Origin: Flavobacterium sp.
Lineage (GTDB): Bacteria > Bacteroidota > Bacteroidia > Flavobacteriales > Flavobacteriaceae
NCBI RefSeq assembly: GCF_024642105.1
Contig: NZ_JAHEBT010000007.1
Coordinates: forward strand, 1-34,104
Length of the DNA: 34,104 nucleotides
Reading direction: 5' to 3'
Within the stretch, counting starts at the first letter, position 1, and the number at the start of each line of letters is the position of its first letter. Position numbers and translations under genes: made by a program. Shown here one piece after another: positions 14,186-23,643 of this stretch. The notes below the pieces were generated by a model. The model had not been told where the DNA came from. It made no database searches and worked only from the letters and a program-made list of their open reading frames with translations.

Positions 14186-16819
14186 TTATTTAAGCAAATC
14201 CATACGTTTTTTAAACTCTGAAACATCATCAGTTAATGCTCCATTTATAGATACATTATTGAAAAATACTCCATTGTAAAGTAATTGTCTTTTTTTATCA
14301 AATATGAATACTTTATTATCTCTCAATTCCCAATCGATAGCATTAACATAAGTTTCATTATTTATTAAAATAAATTTAGCTGAAGTATTTATAGTCATTG
14401 TTCTAGGCTCATATTTTTCTTCAGCTTTAATAGTCAATTCCTTACTCAATATTTCATACTTCATAGTAATAGGATATACTTTTATAACTCTATCATTATT
14501 ATCTATTGTTCTTATATACCCTCTATAACTTCTAATACTATTTTGCAAAGAAATAAAGTCTGTAAATTCTACATTAGCAAATACTATATTATCGTACATA
14601 AATGGAGATAATATTGGATTTAAAGGTATAAATGATTTACTTTCTTCTATAGTAATCCCTCTATATGTTGTAATACATTTTCCATTATTTTTATACCAAG
14701 TATTTTTTACAGTGTCGTCTTTATGGTATAAATTACAAGTAGCTAAATAGGATTGATAATAGTTATTAATATTTCTACCTACAGAATATCTTAAATTACT
14801 ATATCTATCTGACGCATTCAAATTAGCTATAGAACTAAATTCTTGATTAGTATAATTAGTATAAGGTACAATTGCGTCATCTAATCTATAGATATACTTA
14901 GTAATTCTCTCTCCATTATTATTATCAGAAATAGAACCATCTGTTATACGAGTAAGTAACAATGAAGTATTTGATACTATATCATTTACTGTACTACCTT
15001 GAGATTTAGCATTAGCTTCAACCGTATAATTACCTGCATTATTATCTGGAGCTAATATTGTAAACGTACTCCCTGGGAATATACCTAATGCTCTAAAATT
15101 TACTTCTCCATTACTTCTTAATGATAATTTATTAGTATTCAGGTCAAATGAATGTTGTAAAAATGAAGTTTCAGTAAATTCTAAATCTCCAATAGTATTT
15201 ACAGTATCTATTGCAAATATAGTATCATCGTCCTGAGATGCTGTGTCTGTAGATATTTCTATAGCTTTTCTTCTATTAGATTCAATCAAAAATGAATCCC
15301 TTACCCATTCTATAGATACTTCTTTCTTATTTTCTACCATTTTATTAGAGAATACATATTTAGATTCTCCGTGTATGTTATCAGCAGAATTTAATTCCTC
15401 ATTTTCTTTTAATGCTTGGAAATTTTTATAAGTATACGAAAATTCATTTACCGAAAAGCGAGGATTAAATACTTTAGTCATTTCTGAAAATTGCGTATTA
15501 TCAAAAAATCCAGACTCGTTTGAAGTATAAAAATCATCTTCAATTCCAAAGAATATATCTCCATTAGCATCTATCTCGTGGTCTGCATTTACTTCTGTAA
15601 TAGATTTTTCAATATCTTCTAAAGATATATAAAATGGTTTTTTAGTTCCGTCCGTATTATATAGTGCATTCCTTAAGAAATTACCATTTATTAATCTATT
15701 GTTATAAAACTCTCCTCCAGCTTCAAAACGAGGGGCAGTTACTTCTAATCCAGAGGTTGATTTAACAACTTGTTTCATCACGTCAATTAATCTAAAAGAA
15801 GGAGTAATTGAGCTATATGAAGATGATTCTGCGGTAATTTTTATTGATTCGAGATTCATATATCCAAATGCTTCTAATCTACCAAACAATGTACTTTCTT
15901 CTAATCTGAAATAATATGTAATCCATAATTTATCTCCTCTATCCATATTATCAATAGATACTGTATAGTCTGTATTTGGAAGTGAATAGTATGGATGACT
16001 AGCTTCTATAAGCGCAGAGGTTAATACTTTCTCTTCTTTGAAATTTCCAAATGAAGCTCCATAAGCAACTACTAATTGAAATGCAATATATCCACTACCT
16101 CCATTATCGGTATCCCTAGATATAATTCCACTACAACCATTTAGGTTTATAGTTATTTTCTTGAGATTTGTTTTAGCTTCTAAATACTGCATACCTTCAG
16201 CATCTTGCTGTTCAATCTCAAATGGAGTTTCTGTTCCATCAATATCTGACTGAGTAATATTTTGAGCTGGATTTATAAAGTATTTTTCTGTACCTGTTGA
16301 ACGTAATCCAAATTCGTAAGAACCTGTCTGTTGCCAAATAGACGTTTGAAAAGTAGGTTTATTTAGTAATAACATATTCTCAGGTACTAACGGAGCTATT
16401 TCGTTTCCATCAATATCTTTATTACTAAATAAATCCACTTTTACTGATTTTCTTCTTTTTATTATTTGTAATGAAGATTGTTGAATAACCTTACATTTAA
16501 AATATTGAAATTCATCCGTAACTGCGGAAGCAAAATCTAATTCTGCTATTACATCGTCATATCCCTTTTGGCTTATAATTAAATCTACCTTACTTTCAAA
16601 TCCATAAAAGTGATTGAAATAAAGCAACTTATCCAAATAATGAGTTCTGTAATCAACAAAATTAAATTGCGCTTCTCCTCCAGAAAAAGAAATATCTCTT
16701 CCATATCCCTTGTCCTTTTGTTGTAAATTGAAATCAACATCAGCATAACCAATAGGCTCATCAATTTGAACTTTTCCACTATTATCATTTTTAAAATCTA
16801 AATAAAATATTTCTCCCAT
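14186..16819 (-). CDS. Large tail-tip/baseplate hub protein, 877 aa
   Basis: An 877-residue beta-rich protein (MGEIFYLDFKNDNSGKVQID...) placed directly after the tape-measure gene, where siphophages encode distal tail and tail-tip hub proteins. No hydrolase motif is apparent. It contains a GSTFTILAPDN...NAGNYTVEA segment that looks like a beta-sandwich insertion (about residues 577-600). The role is assigned by synteny and length; sequence gives no recognisable named domain. The start is 3 bp after the tape-measure stop. Confidence 0.7.
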   Translation of the reverse strand: MGEIFYLDFKNDNSGKVQIDEPIGYADVDFNLQQKDKGYGRDISFSGGEAQFNFVDYRTHYLDKLLYFNHFYGFESKVDLIISQKGYDDVIAELDFASAVTDEFQYFKCKVIQQSSLQIIKRRKSVKVDLFSNKDIDGNEIAPLVPENMLLLNKPTFQTSIWQQTGSYEFGLRSTGTEKYFINPAQNITQSDIDGTETPFEIEQQDAEGMQYLEAKTNLKKITINLNGCSGIISRDTDNGGSGYIAFQLVVAYGASFGNFKEEKVLTSALIEASHPYYSLPNTDYTVSIDNMDRGDKLWITYYFRLEESTLFGRLEAFGYMNLESIKITAESSSYSSITPSFRLIDVMKQVVKSTSGLEVTAPRFEAGGEFYNNRLINGNFLRNALYNTDGTKKPFYISLEDIEKSITEVNADHEIDANGDIFFGIEDDFYTSNESGFFDNTQFSEMTKVFNPRFSVNEFSYTYKNFQALKENEELNSADNIHGESKYVFSNKMVENKKEVSIEWVRDSFLIESNRRKAIEISTDTASQDDDTIFAIDTVNTIGDLEFTETSFLQHSFDLNTNKLSLRSNGEVNFRALGIFPGSTFTILAPDNNAGNYTVEANAKSQGSTVNDIVSNTSLLLTRITDGSISDNNNGERITKYIYRLDDAIVPYTNYTNQEFSSIANLNASDRYSNLRYSVGRNINNYYQSYLATCNLYHKDDTVKNTWYKNNGKCITTYRGITIEESKSFIPLNPILSPFMYDNIVFANVEFTDFISLQNSIRSYRGYIRTIDNNDRVIKVYPITMKYEILSKELTIKAEEKYEPRTMTINTSAKFILINNETYVNAIDWELRDNKVFIFDKKRQLLYNGVFFNNVSINGALTDDVSEFKKRMDLLK

Positions 16820-16822
16820 AAT

Positions 16823-19618
16823 TTATACTGAAAATCCTGTTCCTGAGTAACGTGATTGATTTCTAATTGTTCTATTATTACCATTAGATACAAAGGTATT
16901 AAAACCATTCTTATCTATAGTAGTAGATTGCGTTGTAATTTTAGAAAAATGCTTAGCTATGATAGAATCCATTTCTGCATAACTTAATCCGCTCTTGCTA
17001 TTAAATGAATTAGACATAGATATTCCTTTTTCTCTCATCATTGTATTTAGTTCATTATTCCATTGGTCGTGAGTAAATACTTGAGTACCCGCTGGAGCAT
17101 CAATAACTACATCTCTTCCACTAAACTGTCTTACTTTACCATCAGGAGTAACAACTGTTTCTTTAAAATTAGCTCCTTTTCCATCATTAATTAATGCTAA
17201 TCCCCCAGGGTGGTTATCAGTACCTTCAAAATATTGAGGAACTTTTTGAGCAGCAACAACACCCATTTGAATAGCTCCTAATGCAGCAACTGCTATAGAC
17301 ATCGGTATAGCTGTTGGAAAACCTGGTTTTGCCCAAAGACCTATTATAGCTTGAGCAGTGTCAATTGCAATATTGACCATTGCTTGTTGTTTCTTAGCTT
17401 TAAACTCTCTTTCAGCTATTTGCTTTCTTCTTTTTTCGTAATCTTCTTCAACTTTTCTTTTAGCACTATCACTATCTCCTGCGAACTGCATAGTAATATC
17501 CTTTTGTTTACTTAATCTTTCGTACTCAGCATCAAAATTTTGTTGAGATATATTAGATATAAAGTTATACATCTCTTGAGACGCTTCCATCATTTGAGCT
17601 GTATCTGCTTTCCAAGACTCTTTAGTAAATGCAGAGCCCTTTTTAATCCTAGAAAATAAAGAATCTTCCCCCTCAAAAAAAGTAAACGTTTCAGAAAAGC
17701 CAGAATTACTTAGAAAATCACGAATATAAGACGTAGATATAGCTGCTAATTCAGCAAGTCTTTTTAAATGGTCTTCATAGTCTTTCTCTCTTTTATTTTG
17801 TATAGCTTTTTGCTGAAGAGTATCGGCAGTACCTGTTAAAGCCTCATCACGAGTTTTATCTTCGTGATATTTCTTTAAAAATGCGTCCATCTCGTTTATA
17901 GCATCGTTAAACTCTTCACTTTCTTGTTTTAATATAACTTTCTTATTCTTTAAATTTTCAGCCTGAATAGTTAATATATCTAAATTATATTTATTCAAAG
18001 CATCTCTCTGTCTGTTTTGATTGCCTTTAGATAATCTGATTTGCTCATCATAGTCTAGTTTAGCAAGTTCTAATCGTTTTTGTTTATCATCCTCTAACGC
18101 TTTAAATCTATTTTCAAAGAAATTATTCTGGTCGTTTAAAAGTAAATCTATTTTGTATAATTGTAATAATATTTCAGACCTATTAGCATCGTATAAATAT
18201 TTTAACCAATCTTCTTGAGCTTTTTGAGAGGCTTTATTTTTTTTAGAAGGGTCTTCTAAATATTTTTTTAACAAGTCTTGATTTATAAGAAACTCATCTT
18301 GGTCTCTTTTTAGTCTTTCTTTTCTTAGGTTTATAGCGTCCTGAGCCGATTTGTCTTCAGCATTTTTTATCTTCTTAATAGCTGACAAAGTAGCTTTTTC
18401 GTTACTACTCATAGATAAACCAAGTCTGCCAAACCAACTTATTCTCTCTTTTATACTTTTACTAGATTCCTTGTTTAATTTAGTTTGCTCGTCAGCTATT
18501 TCCTTAGCTTCAGCCTCTACCACTGCTTTTCTAATTAAAGATTCTATATATAAATCTGTGGCCATATTCAAATCTCCTTCAGCTATAGCTTGTTCGTACG
18601 TAGATTGAGTCAGCCCAGGCAATGTCTTTTTTATTTCTTCATAAGCTAACTGTCTATTCTTATTAGATTCATTGTTATCGTTTACTATAGCCGTTAACGA
18701 TTCTATATTTACAGACTCTTCCTTTAAAGTATTGTTAGAATCAGATATGACTTCATTAAACTTTAATTGCGCTTTCTCAGCGGTACTTAATCCAAAAGCG
18801 TAATCAATAAGTTTAGCCCCGTAAAGAGTTAATAAAGTAACTCCTACAGATAATAATGTCTGCCAGCTAAACAATGCCGATGTTAAACTTTTAAAAACAG
18901 ATTGTGTCGGCTTCCCACTAGCAGCTAATTCTAAATTTTGCTTTTTTAAGTTGTTAATTTCATCAGCTAATATAGGAATATTATTAGATAATGCCATAAA
19001 ACCAGTATTCAAACTATTAGCAAAAGCTGGAGCTTCACGAGTTAATTGATTAACTGAATTAGCTAACCCATTCCATCCACTAGCATAATTACCTACGTTT
19101 CTTCCATATTTACCAACAGCTCCATCAATAGCCTTTAATTTGGTATCAAGTTCTTTAGCAGCATTAGCGGCAGTCAGGAATTGCTTACTATTAGCCCCAT
19201 ATTGCGCTCCTAAATCCTGAGCTGATTTTACTGCTTTTTTATAGGCGGCATCAAGTCTTTGATAATTATCAATTTCGTCGCTAGTAGCTTTAAATGCTTC
19301 TCTAGCTTTTTGATTACGTAAAGTAGTATCTACAGATTCTTGAGTTACAGCTCTACTATATGTTTTTTTAGCTTCAGTTAATTTTTGAATTTGAGCTACT
19401 TGTTTATCAATCTCAGCAGTAAGAGATTTCATTTGTGCAATAAGCGCAGCATTTGCAGCAGCATTACCCTCAGCGCCACTTGGAGTAGTTTGAGCTTTTC
19501 CAGCATTAACATTTAATGCAGTAATTGCTGCATCGGCTAATTTTATTTCGTTAAGTAATCTATCAAGCTGCTCAAACGCAACCTTACTTACTACCAAATC
19601 TATACTATTATCTGCCAT
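16823..19618 (-). CDS. Tail tape-measure protein
   Basis: A 931-residue protein with long coiled-coil helices (about residues 10-170 and 290-640, rich in K, E, Q and A), a hydrophobic segment near residues 250-275 (LLSVGVTLLTLYGAKLIDYAF) and a second apolar, glycine/alanine-rich region near 770-810 (AVAALGAIQMGVVAAQKVP), followed by YFEGTDNHPGGLALINDGKG, a C-terminal pattern I know from Bacteroidota phage tape measures. It sets tail length and is threaded through the tube; by the usual rule of about 1.5 A per residue the tail would be near 140 nm, so a siphovirus morphology is expected. A hairpin with a T-tract lies in its leader. Confidence 0.9.
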   Translation of the reverse strand: MADNSIDLVVSKVAFEQLDRLLNEIKLADAAITALNVNAGKAQTTPSGAEGNAAANAALIAQMKSLTAEIDKQVAQIQKLTEAKKTYSRAVTQESVDTTLRNQKAREAFKATSDEIDNYQRLDAAYKKAVKSAQDLGAQYGANSKQFLTAANAAKELDTKLKAIDGAVGKYGRNVGNYASGWNGLANSVNQLTREAPAFANSLNTGFMALSNNIPILADEINNLKKQNLELAASGKPTQSVFKSLTSALFSWQTLLSVGVTLLTLYGAKLIDYAFGLSTAEKAQLKFNEVISDSNNTLKEESVNIESLTAIVNDNNESNKNRQLAYEEIKKTLPGLTQSTYEQAIAEGDLNMATDLYIESLIRKAVVEAEAKEIADEQTKLNKESSKSIKERISWFGRLGLSMSSNEKATLSAIKKIKNAEDKSAQDAINLRKERLKRDQDEFLINQDLLKKYLEDPSKKNKASQKAQEDWLKYLYDANRSEILLQLYKIDLLLNDQNNFFENRFKALEDDKQKRLELAKLDYDEQIRLSKGNQNRQRDALNKYNLDILTIQAENLKNKKVILKQESEEFNDAINEMDAFLKKYHEDKTRDEALTGTADTLQQKAIQNKREKDYEDHLKRLAELAAISTSYIRDFLSNSGFSETFTFFEGEDSLFSRIKKGSAFTKESWKADTAQMMEASQEMYNFISNISQQNFDAEYERLSKQKDITMQFAGDSDSAKRKVEEDYEKRRKQIAEREFKAKKQQAMVNIAIDTAQAIIGLWAKPGFPTAIPMSIAVAALGAIQMGVVAAQKVPQYFEGTDNHPGGLALINDGKGANFKETVVTPDGKVRQFSGRDVVIDAPAGTQVFTHDQWNNELNTMMREKGISMSNSFNSKSGLSYAEMDSIIAKHFSKITTQSTTIDKNGFNTFVSNGNNRTIRNQSRYSGTGFSV

Positions 19619-19630
19619 AATCCTTTAATT

Positions 19631-19664
19631 TAAAAAGGGGATTGACGTATATACATCAATCCCC
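19631..19664 (-). terminator. Hairpin with T-tract between the tail-chaperone region and the tape-measure gene
   Basis: GGGGATTGA (minus arm from 19656-19664) and TCAATCCCC (from 19637-19645) form a 9-bp stem, and an inner GTATATAC can extend it past one mismatch. On the minus strand it is followed by TTTTTA and then, within 15 bp, by the tape-measure ATG. It lies downstream of a TATATTTG box, so it is either a partial terminator for the upstream gene or a leader attenuator. Confidence 0.7.
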
Positions 19665-19687
19665 GAGTGTTAATCATTTAACATTTA

Positions 19688-19695
19688 CAAATATA
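19688..19695 (-). promoter_or_regulatory. TATATTTG promoter box before the tape-measure gene
   Basis: A perfect TATATTTG on the minus strand, about 70 bp before the tape-measure ATG and followed by TAAA as at other copies. The leader it would start contains the 19631-19664 hairpin. No TTG is found at -33. Confidence 0.5.
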
Positions 19696-19728
19696 GTAAT
19701 TTTTTTGTTACGATATTGGTAATATCAA

Positions 19729-20370
19729 TTAATTCTTTTGAGATAAAGTCTTAAGTTCTTTACACAATTCAATCCATTCTGATACTGTTAATTCTTTAGA
19801 ATTTAACTGAAATCCAAAATCCATTGCTTTAGACATCATTTTTAATTGCAAATTAAGGCTTCTATGCTCTACAACTGCATCTGTCTTTAGTTCATCCTTA
19901 ATTATTTTTATTTGCGTTATAATGCCTTTTAATTCCTCTCTAATGCGGAGTATTTCTTCAGCATCTCCAATAGTAGTATTAATCAACGGCATTTTAAAGC
20001 CTAACTTATTTAATTTATTAATATATTCAGCTCTAATATCCATCTGACTGTCTGGAAATCCTATCCACATTCTATCTAGAATCATATTGACAATAACATA
20101 TTTTGTTTGAAGATTATCAATCTTCATCCACTTTTCTATTTTTTTATTAAAATCTCTATCGTCAACAGCTATAAAGTATTCGTCTTGTAAATGCTTTTCT
20201 AAATTAGTTAATTTATCGCTTACTATCTTAGTCTGCCTACCATCGTATCCAACTATAAAAAAATTATTGTCTTTAGTAGCCAAATATCTATCCCAAGACC
20301 ATAATATTAAATCGTTAATGCTTTCATAGTATTCTATTGTTTCTTTTTTGTTTTTGTAAGGTATTCCCAT
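19729..20370 (-). CDS. Tail assembly-region protein, 213 aa
   Basis: A helical, charged 213-residue protein (MGIPYKNKKETIEYYESIND...) placed just before the tape-measure gene, the usual location of tail assembly chaperones. I see no slippery heptamer producing a longer fusion product: the frame ends normally and the next gene starts behind a hairpin. Assembly chaperone is a positional inference only. Confidence 0.6.
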   Translation of the reverse strand: MGIPYKNKKETIEYYESINDLILWSWDRYLATKDNNFFIVGYDGRQTKIVSDKLTNLEKHLQDEYFIAVDDRDFNKKIEKWMKIDNLQTKYVIVNMILDRMWIGFPDSQMDIRAEYINKLNKLGFKMPLINTTIGDAEEILRIREELKGIITQIKIIKDELKTDAVVEHRSLNLQLKMMSKAMDFGFQLNSKELTVSEWIELCKELKTLSQKN

Positions 20371-20373
20371 ATA

Positions 20374-20832
20374 TTATAAATATTGTTTTATAAATGACAT
20401 TAATTCAGGATATATTATTTCATAGTTTAAAATAGATTGGTCTTCAGGGGTAAGACCATAAAGGTTTGAATACCCATCAAAGAATGACTTTTTAAGACCT
20501 GAGCCTTCTCCAGTGCTAAATATAGTAAGTTTCGTTAGGTCAGTACTTATTTCTAATTGAAAATTAGACACAAAATCCCCAGTCTCAATAAATGTATATT
20601 CAGTACCTGCCGTTTTTGAAGAGTTTAATAATTGAGTAGCTAAAGAATATACACCTTTAAACTTATCATTTTTATTTCTTAATAATTGACTATCAGAGCC
20701 TATTCCTTTTTGAATTTTAATAATATTAAGATTAGTTATTTTATCCTCATTAGACATAACTATTTTTTCAGTTTCATCTAATATTTTAGAACGAACTAAT
20801 TCCACATTCTTAATATATTCACTTATATTCAT
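20374..20832 (-). CDS. Structural or assembly protein between tail tube and tape measure, 152 aa
   Basis: A 152-residue protein (MNISEYIKNVELVRSKILDE...) with helical N-terminus, a mixed middle and a helical C-terminus. No family is recognised; the place resembles that of small tail-assembly or minor tail genes. It starts 5 nt behind a TATCTTTG box that directly follows the tail-tube terminator, so it begins a new transcript with almost no leader. Confidence 0.6.
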   Translation of the reverse strand: MNISEYIKNVELVRSKILDETEKIVMSNEDKITNLNIIKIQKGIGSDSQLLRNKNDKFKGVYSLATQLLNSSKTAGTEYTFIETGDFVSNFQLEISTDLTKLTIFSTGEGSGLKKSFFDGYSNLYGLTPEDQSILNYEIIYPELMSFIKQYL

Positions 20833-20837
20833 AAGTA

Positions 20838-20845
20838 CAAAGATA
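20838..20845 (-). promoter_or_regulatory. -7 box abutting the tail-tube terminator
   Basis: TATCTTTG on the minus strand matches TAnnTTTG and ends 5 nt before the ATG of the 152-aa gene, predicting a leaderless or nearly leaderless mRNA. It follows directly on the T-tract of the preceding terminator. Confidence 0.5.
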
Positions 20846-20877
20846 TAAAAAAAGACCGTAATACTCTTACGGTCTTT
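20846..20877. terminator. Intrinsic terminator of the tail-tube gene
   Basis: AAAGACCGTAA (20851-20861) and TTACGGTCTTT (20867-20877) make a perfect 11-bp stem with a 5-nt loop. On the minus strand a T-run follows. It begins about 22 bp after the stop of the tail-tube gene. Confidence 0.9.
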
Positions 20878-20899
20878 TATAGTTTACTAATTTATTAAG

Positions 20900-21826
20900 T
20901 TATGATGCGATAACAGTGGCAACATTAGACTTATAAAGTAATCCACTTGCAGCTTTCAATACTATATAAGAACTTAGAGATGAATCCCAAGTGCTTACTG
21001 TATAAGTACCAGCTTCAGCAGCAGGAATAGTAAATGTATAAGTTTTAGTTACAGAATCAGCAACAACAGCAGAAGCTACTACGTCAACTCCATCATTTTT
21101 GATTTTGAAATCTCCAACTAATAACCCATCTACAAAGTGAGATTTATCTAGTAATAAAGCAGAAACTACTAATTCTGTGTCAGAAACTGCTAAAGGACTA
21201 GCAATTAAATTAACATCATTAACACCTTCTAAATCACTATCAGCAGAGAAATCTAAAGTATCTCCAGAAATCCAAGACTGTCTTTCCATTTCTTGAAAGT
21301 CAGATAATTGAATTTGCATCTTAACCTCAGCAGGGTTATTACCTTCTTTACCTTTATATTGTCCTACGAACAACATTTTTACTCCAAAACCTTTTACAAT
21401 ACCTGCTTTATTTTGAGTGAAAATTTTATTACCTTCAATATCATAAAAAGCTACATTGTAACGGTCTTTTGAGTTCAACATACGCAATGCTTTCCAATAG
21501 TTTACACCATTGTTATCGAACATTACATCATACTCGTAAGGCATCTCTCCTGTTACAGTTTTGTAACCTGAACCATCAGCAGTATTGATATTTGGGTCAA
21601 CAGGAACTAAAGCAAAAGATTTGATACCTTGTAAGATAATTAAATCTCCTTTTTGTTGTCCTTCTTTAATGTTAGCTAAATTTTGCTCATCTGTGTAAGC
21701 ATAACCTCTAGGAGATAATTCAATTGTTGCTACTCTATTCCAGTCGAAAGTACAACCTTCCATACCAGTTCCTAGTAAATCTCCTTGAGAACAAGCTACT
21801 ACGTTTAATTGGTCTATTAATGCCAT
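20900..21826 (-). CDS. Probable major tail tube protein with C-terminal Ig-like domain
   Basis: A 308-residue protein. Residues 1-200 are beta-rich and read like a tube protein; from about 210 a separate module (ASPLAVSDTELVVSALLLDK ... TYTFTIPAAEAGTYTVSTWD) looks like an immunoglobulin-like or bacterial surface beta-sandwich domain of the type that decorates tail tubes. Position after connector/terminator genes and before the tape measure fits. The gene ends in its own strong terminator, suggesting separate high expression. The assignment rests on synteny, size and fold impression. Confidence 0.72.
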   Translation of the reverse strand: MALIDQLNVVACSQGDLLGTGMEGCTFDWNRVATIELSPRGYAYTDEQNLANIKEGQQKGDLIILQGIKSFALVPVDPNINTADGSGYKTVTGEMPYEYDVMFDNNGVNYWKALRMLNSKDRYNVAFYDIEGNKIFTQNKAGIVKGFGVKMLFVGQYKGKEGNNPAEVKMQIQLSDFQEMERQSWISGDTLDFSADSDLEGVNDVNLIASPLAVSDTELVVSALLLDKSHFVDGLLVGDFKIKNDGVDVVASAVVADSVTKTYTFTIPAAEAGTYTVSTWDSSLSSYIVLKAASGLLYKSNVATVIAS

Positions 21827-21828
21827 CT

Positions 21829-22038
21829 TTATTTAATGTATTTATTTATTTTTAATCCTTTAATTACTCCTTCATTAGATAGTGAAACTACATCTCCAAT
21901 ATGATATACTTTATCAGCTGTAAATGATTTCAATACTCTGAACGATTGACTGATAACAAGTTTAGCTCTAGGATTACTACATCCAAGTCCTATAGCCGTG
22001 TCTTCAGTAATTTTAATTTTTCGTTTTTTAGTTTCCAT
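21829..22038 (-). CDS. Small basic protein upstream of the tail tube, 69 aa
   Basis: A 69-residue basic protein (METKKRKIKITEDTAIGLGC...) with a short beta-rich body (VYHIGDVVSLSNEGVIKGL). It overlaps the preceding gene by 11 bp and ends 2 bp before the tail-tube start. Possibly a small head-tail joining or assembly protein; no family is recognised. Confidence 0.65.
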   Translation of the reverse strand: METKKRKIKITEDTAIGLGCSNPRAKLVISQSFRVLKSFTADKVYHIGDVVSLSNEGVIKGLKINKYIK

Positions 22039-22567
22039 TACAAAATGTTTGATTTAATTTAAAATCATTCACAGACATTGTTATTTTAAAACAATGGTAA
22101 GGTTGCATATCGTCAGTAAATTTATAATCATATCCTTTTAAAACATCTTCTATACCTGTTGATATAGATGTGTTAATTCCTATGTTTCCAATAGTTGATA
22201 ATATATTCATTACATCTAATCTAACCTCTTCGTCTGCACGATGATTGATAGAACTTTTACACTCTTTAACGTTTAAAATAAAATATAATTCTATTTCAGT
22301 ATCAAAAGCTCTATTACTGTTTTGTTTATAATCCTTTTTATTTAAAAAGAAGAATCTATTTTTATCAACATGAATCAAAGATACATAATCATTTGCACTT
22401 ATGAAGTGTTCAACTGTTATTTTTTTATCTCTTTTTATTTCATAACATCTCGGATAACCTTCTAAAGATACTCCCCATAAAACTGTTAGCTTATCATACA
22501 ACTTAGTTTGTATTTTAGCTATTACAGCATCTAAACCTACAGGATTTGTCTTTAAATTATTTGCCAT
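22028..22567 (-). CDS. Probable tail completion/terminator protein, 179 aa
   Basis: A 179-residue protein (MANNLKTNPVGLDAVIAKIQ...) with an N-terminal helix, central strands (EIELYFILNV) and a C-terminal strand-rich end. Position between the connector-region gene and the tail tube, and size, fit a tail terminator or head-tail joining protein. Sequence alone shows no defining motif. It overlaps its neighbours by 1 and 11 bp. Confidence 0.6.
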   Translation of the reverse strand: MANNLKTNPVGLDAVIAKIQTKLYDKLTVLWGVSLEGYPRCYEIKRDKKITVEHFISANDYVSLIHVDKNRFFFLNKKDYKQNSNRAFDTEIELYFILNVKECKSSINHRADEEVRLDVMNILSTIGNIGINTSISTGIEDVLKGYDYKFTDDMQPYHCFKITMSVNDFKLNQTFCNGN

Positions 22568-23640
22568 TACATTAATGTTGATACTAAAATTTGATTAGCC
22601 TTTTTAAATCCCATTCTCATTTTTTGAACTTCACTTCTAATAGTAGTAATTTCTCCTAGTAGTTGATTTTTTAATCCAACTACATTAACTATACTACCAG
22701 CAGAAGTTCCTTCTAATTCAATCATAATTTTTTCATATAATTGAGCAGCGTGAGCTTGGTTAGAATTACTTCTTAACGATGATAAATATACTTGAGCGCA
22801 ATTAATTATTGCATCTAATTGAATAGCTCTCGCAAATAACATTTTATTATTAATTACAAAATCAGTATAGTCATCATATACAGTAATATCAAAGTTAAGA
22901 CCATTTGATTCAGACATTCCTTCTACTTTTGTTAAATCAAATAACAAATTGGTTTTATGACCTAATACAGTTACTGGTTGAATATTTAAATGGGTAGGCT
23001 GACTTAATACATTTCCTGCATTCCAATCTCTTTTGAATGGAGTAGTAAATGTAGTATCAGTATTATACCCTAAATAGTATTCTCCTTTATAAGTAGAATC
23101 TGAATTATCAACTTCCCAATCCAAAATTACTTCTTGATGGTCAGTAGTTATAGTAATCAGTTTAGAATGGATAAATGATTTCTTTCCTGTATTCCATAGA
23201 AATAAAGTAATATCTCCTCCGCCTTGAAAATCGAGTAAAACTCTATTTATTTTAAAAGCAACATCGTTATCTTTACAAACTCTAATTCTATATCCTACAA
23301 AAGCGTCTTTAACAACTTCTAATTCTTCTTTATTTGATGCGTTTTTATAAAGTAAAGTTCTATCAATAAAATCAAATTCATTAAAAACTTGATTACATAC
23401 ATTTGAAATTGCAGATTTCTTTAAATCTTTAAGAAATAAATTGAAATCAGAATTGCTTATAGAAGCATAGTCCTGACTATCTTTTATATACTCGATTTTA
23501 GCATACGGATTATCTGTTACGAAATATCCAGAGGTGCTTAATTGATTTTCAGAATCTACAATAGCATAGTTAGGGTTGTAAGGCTGTTTAAACCCTACAA
23601 CTCCTAACAAAGCTGTTTGTATTTTATTGATATTAATCAC
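22567..23640 (-). CDS. Head-tail connector-region structural protein, 357 aa
   Basis: A 357-residue protein (MININKIQTALLGVVGFKQP...) with a helical N-terminus, a central beta-sandwich-like part (residues about 120-235, including LLDFQGGGDITLFLW and VILDWEV) and a long helical C-terminus. It directly follows the major capsid gene. It may be an adaptor/neck protein carrying a carbohydrate-binding-like inserted domain. No exact family is recognised. Confidence 0.6.
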   Translation of the reverse strand: MININKIQTALLGVVGFKQPYNPNYAIVDSENQLSTSGYFVTDNPYAKIEYIKDSQDYASISNSDFNLFLKDLKKSAISNVCNQVFNEFDFIDRTLLYKNASNKEELEVVKDAFVGYRIRVCKDNDVAFKINRVLLDFQGGGDITLFLWNTGKKSFIHSKLITITTDHQEVILDWEVDNSDSTYKGEYYLGYNTDTTFTTPFKRDWNAGNVLSQPTHLNIQPVTVLGHKTNLLFDLTKVEGMSESNGLNFDITVYDDYTDFVINNKMLFARAIQLDAIINCAQVYLSSLRSNSNQAHAAQLYEKIMIELEGTSAGSIVNVVGLKNQLLGEITTIRSEVQKMRMGFKKANQILVSTLM

Positions 23641-23643
23641 TTA

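Noticed and set aside
19729..20370. Programmed frameshift in the tail assembly chaperone region.
   Set aside because: No slippery heptamer near the end of the gene and no second frame continuing across; a hairpin and a new start follow instead.
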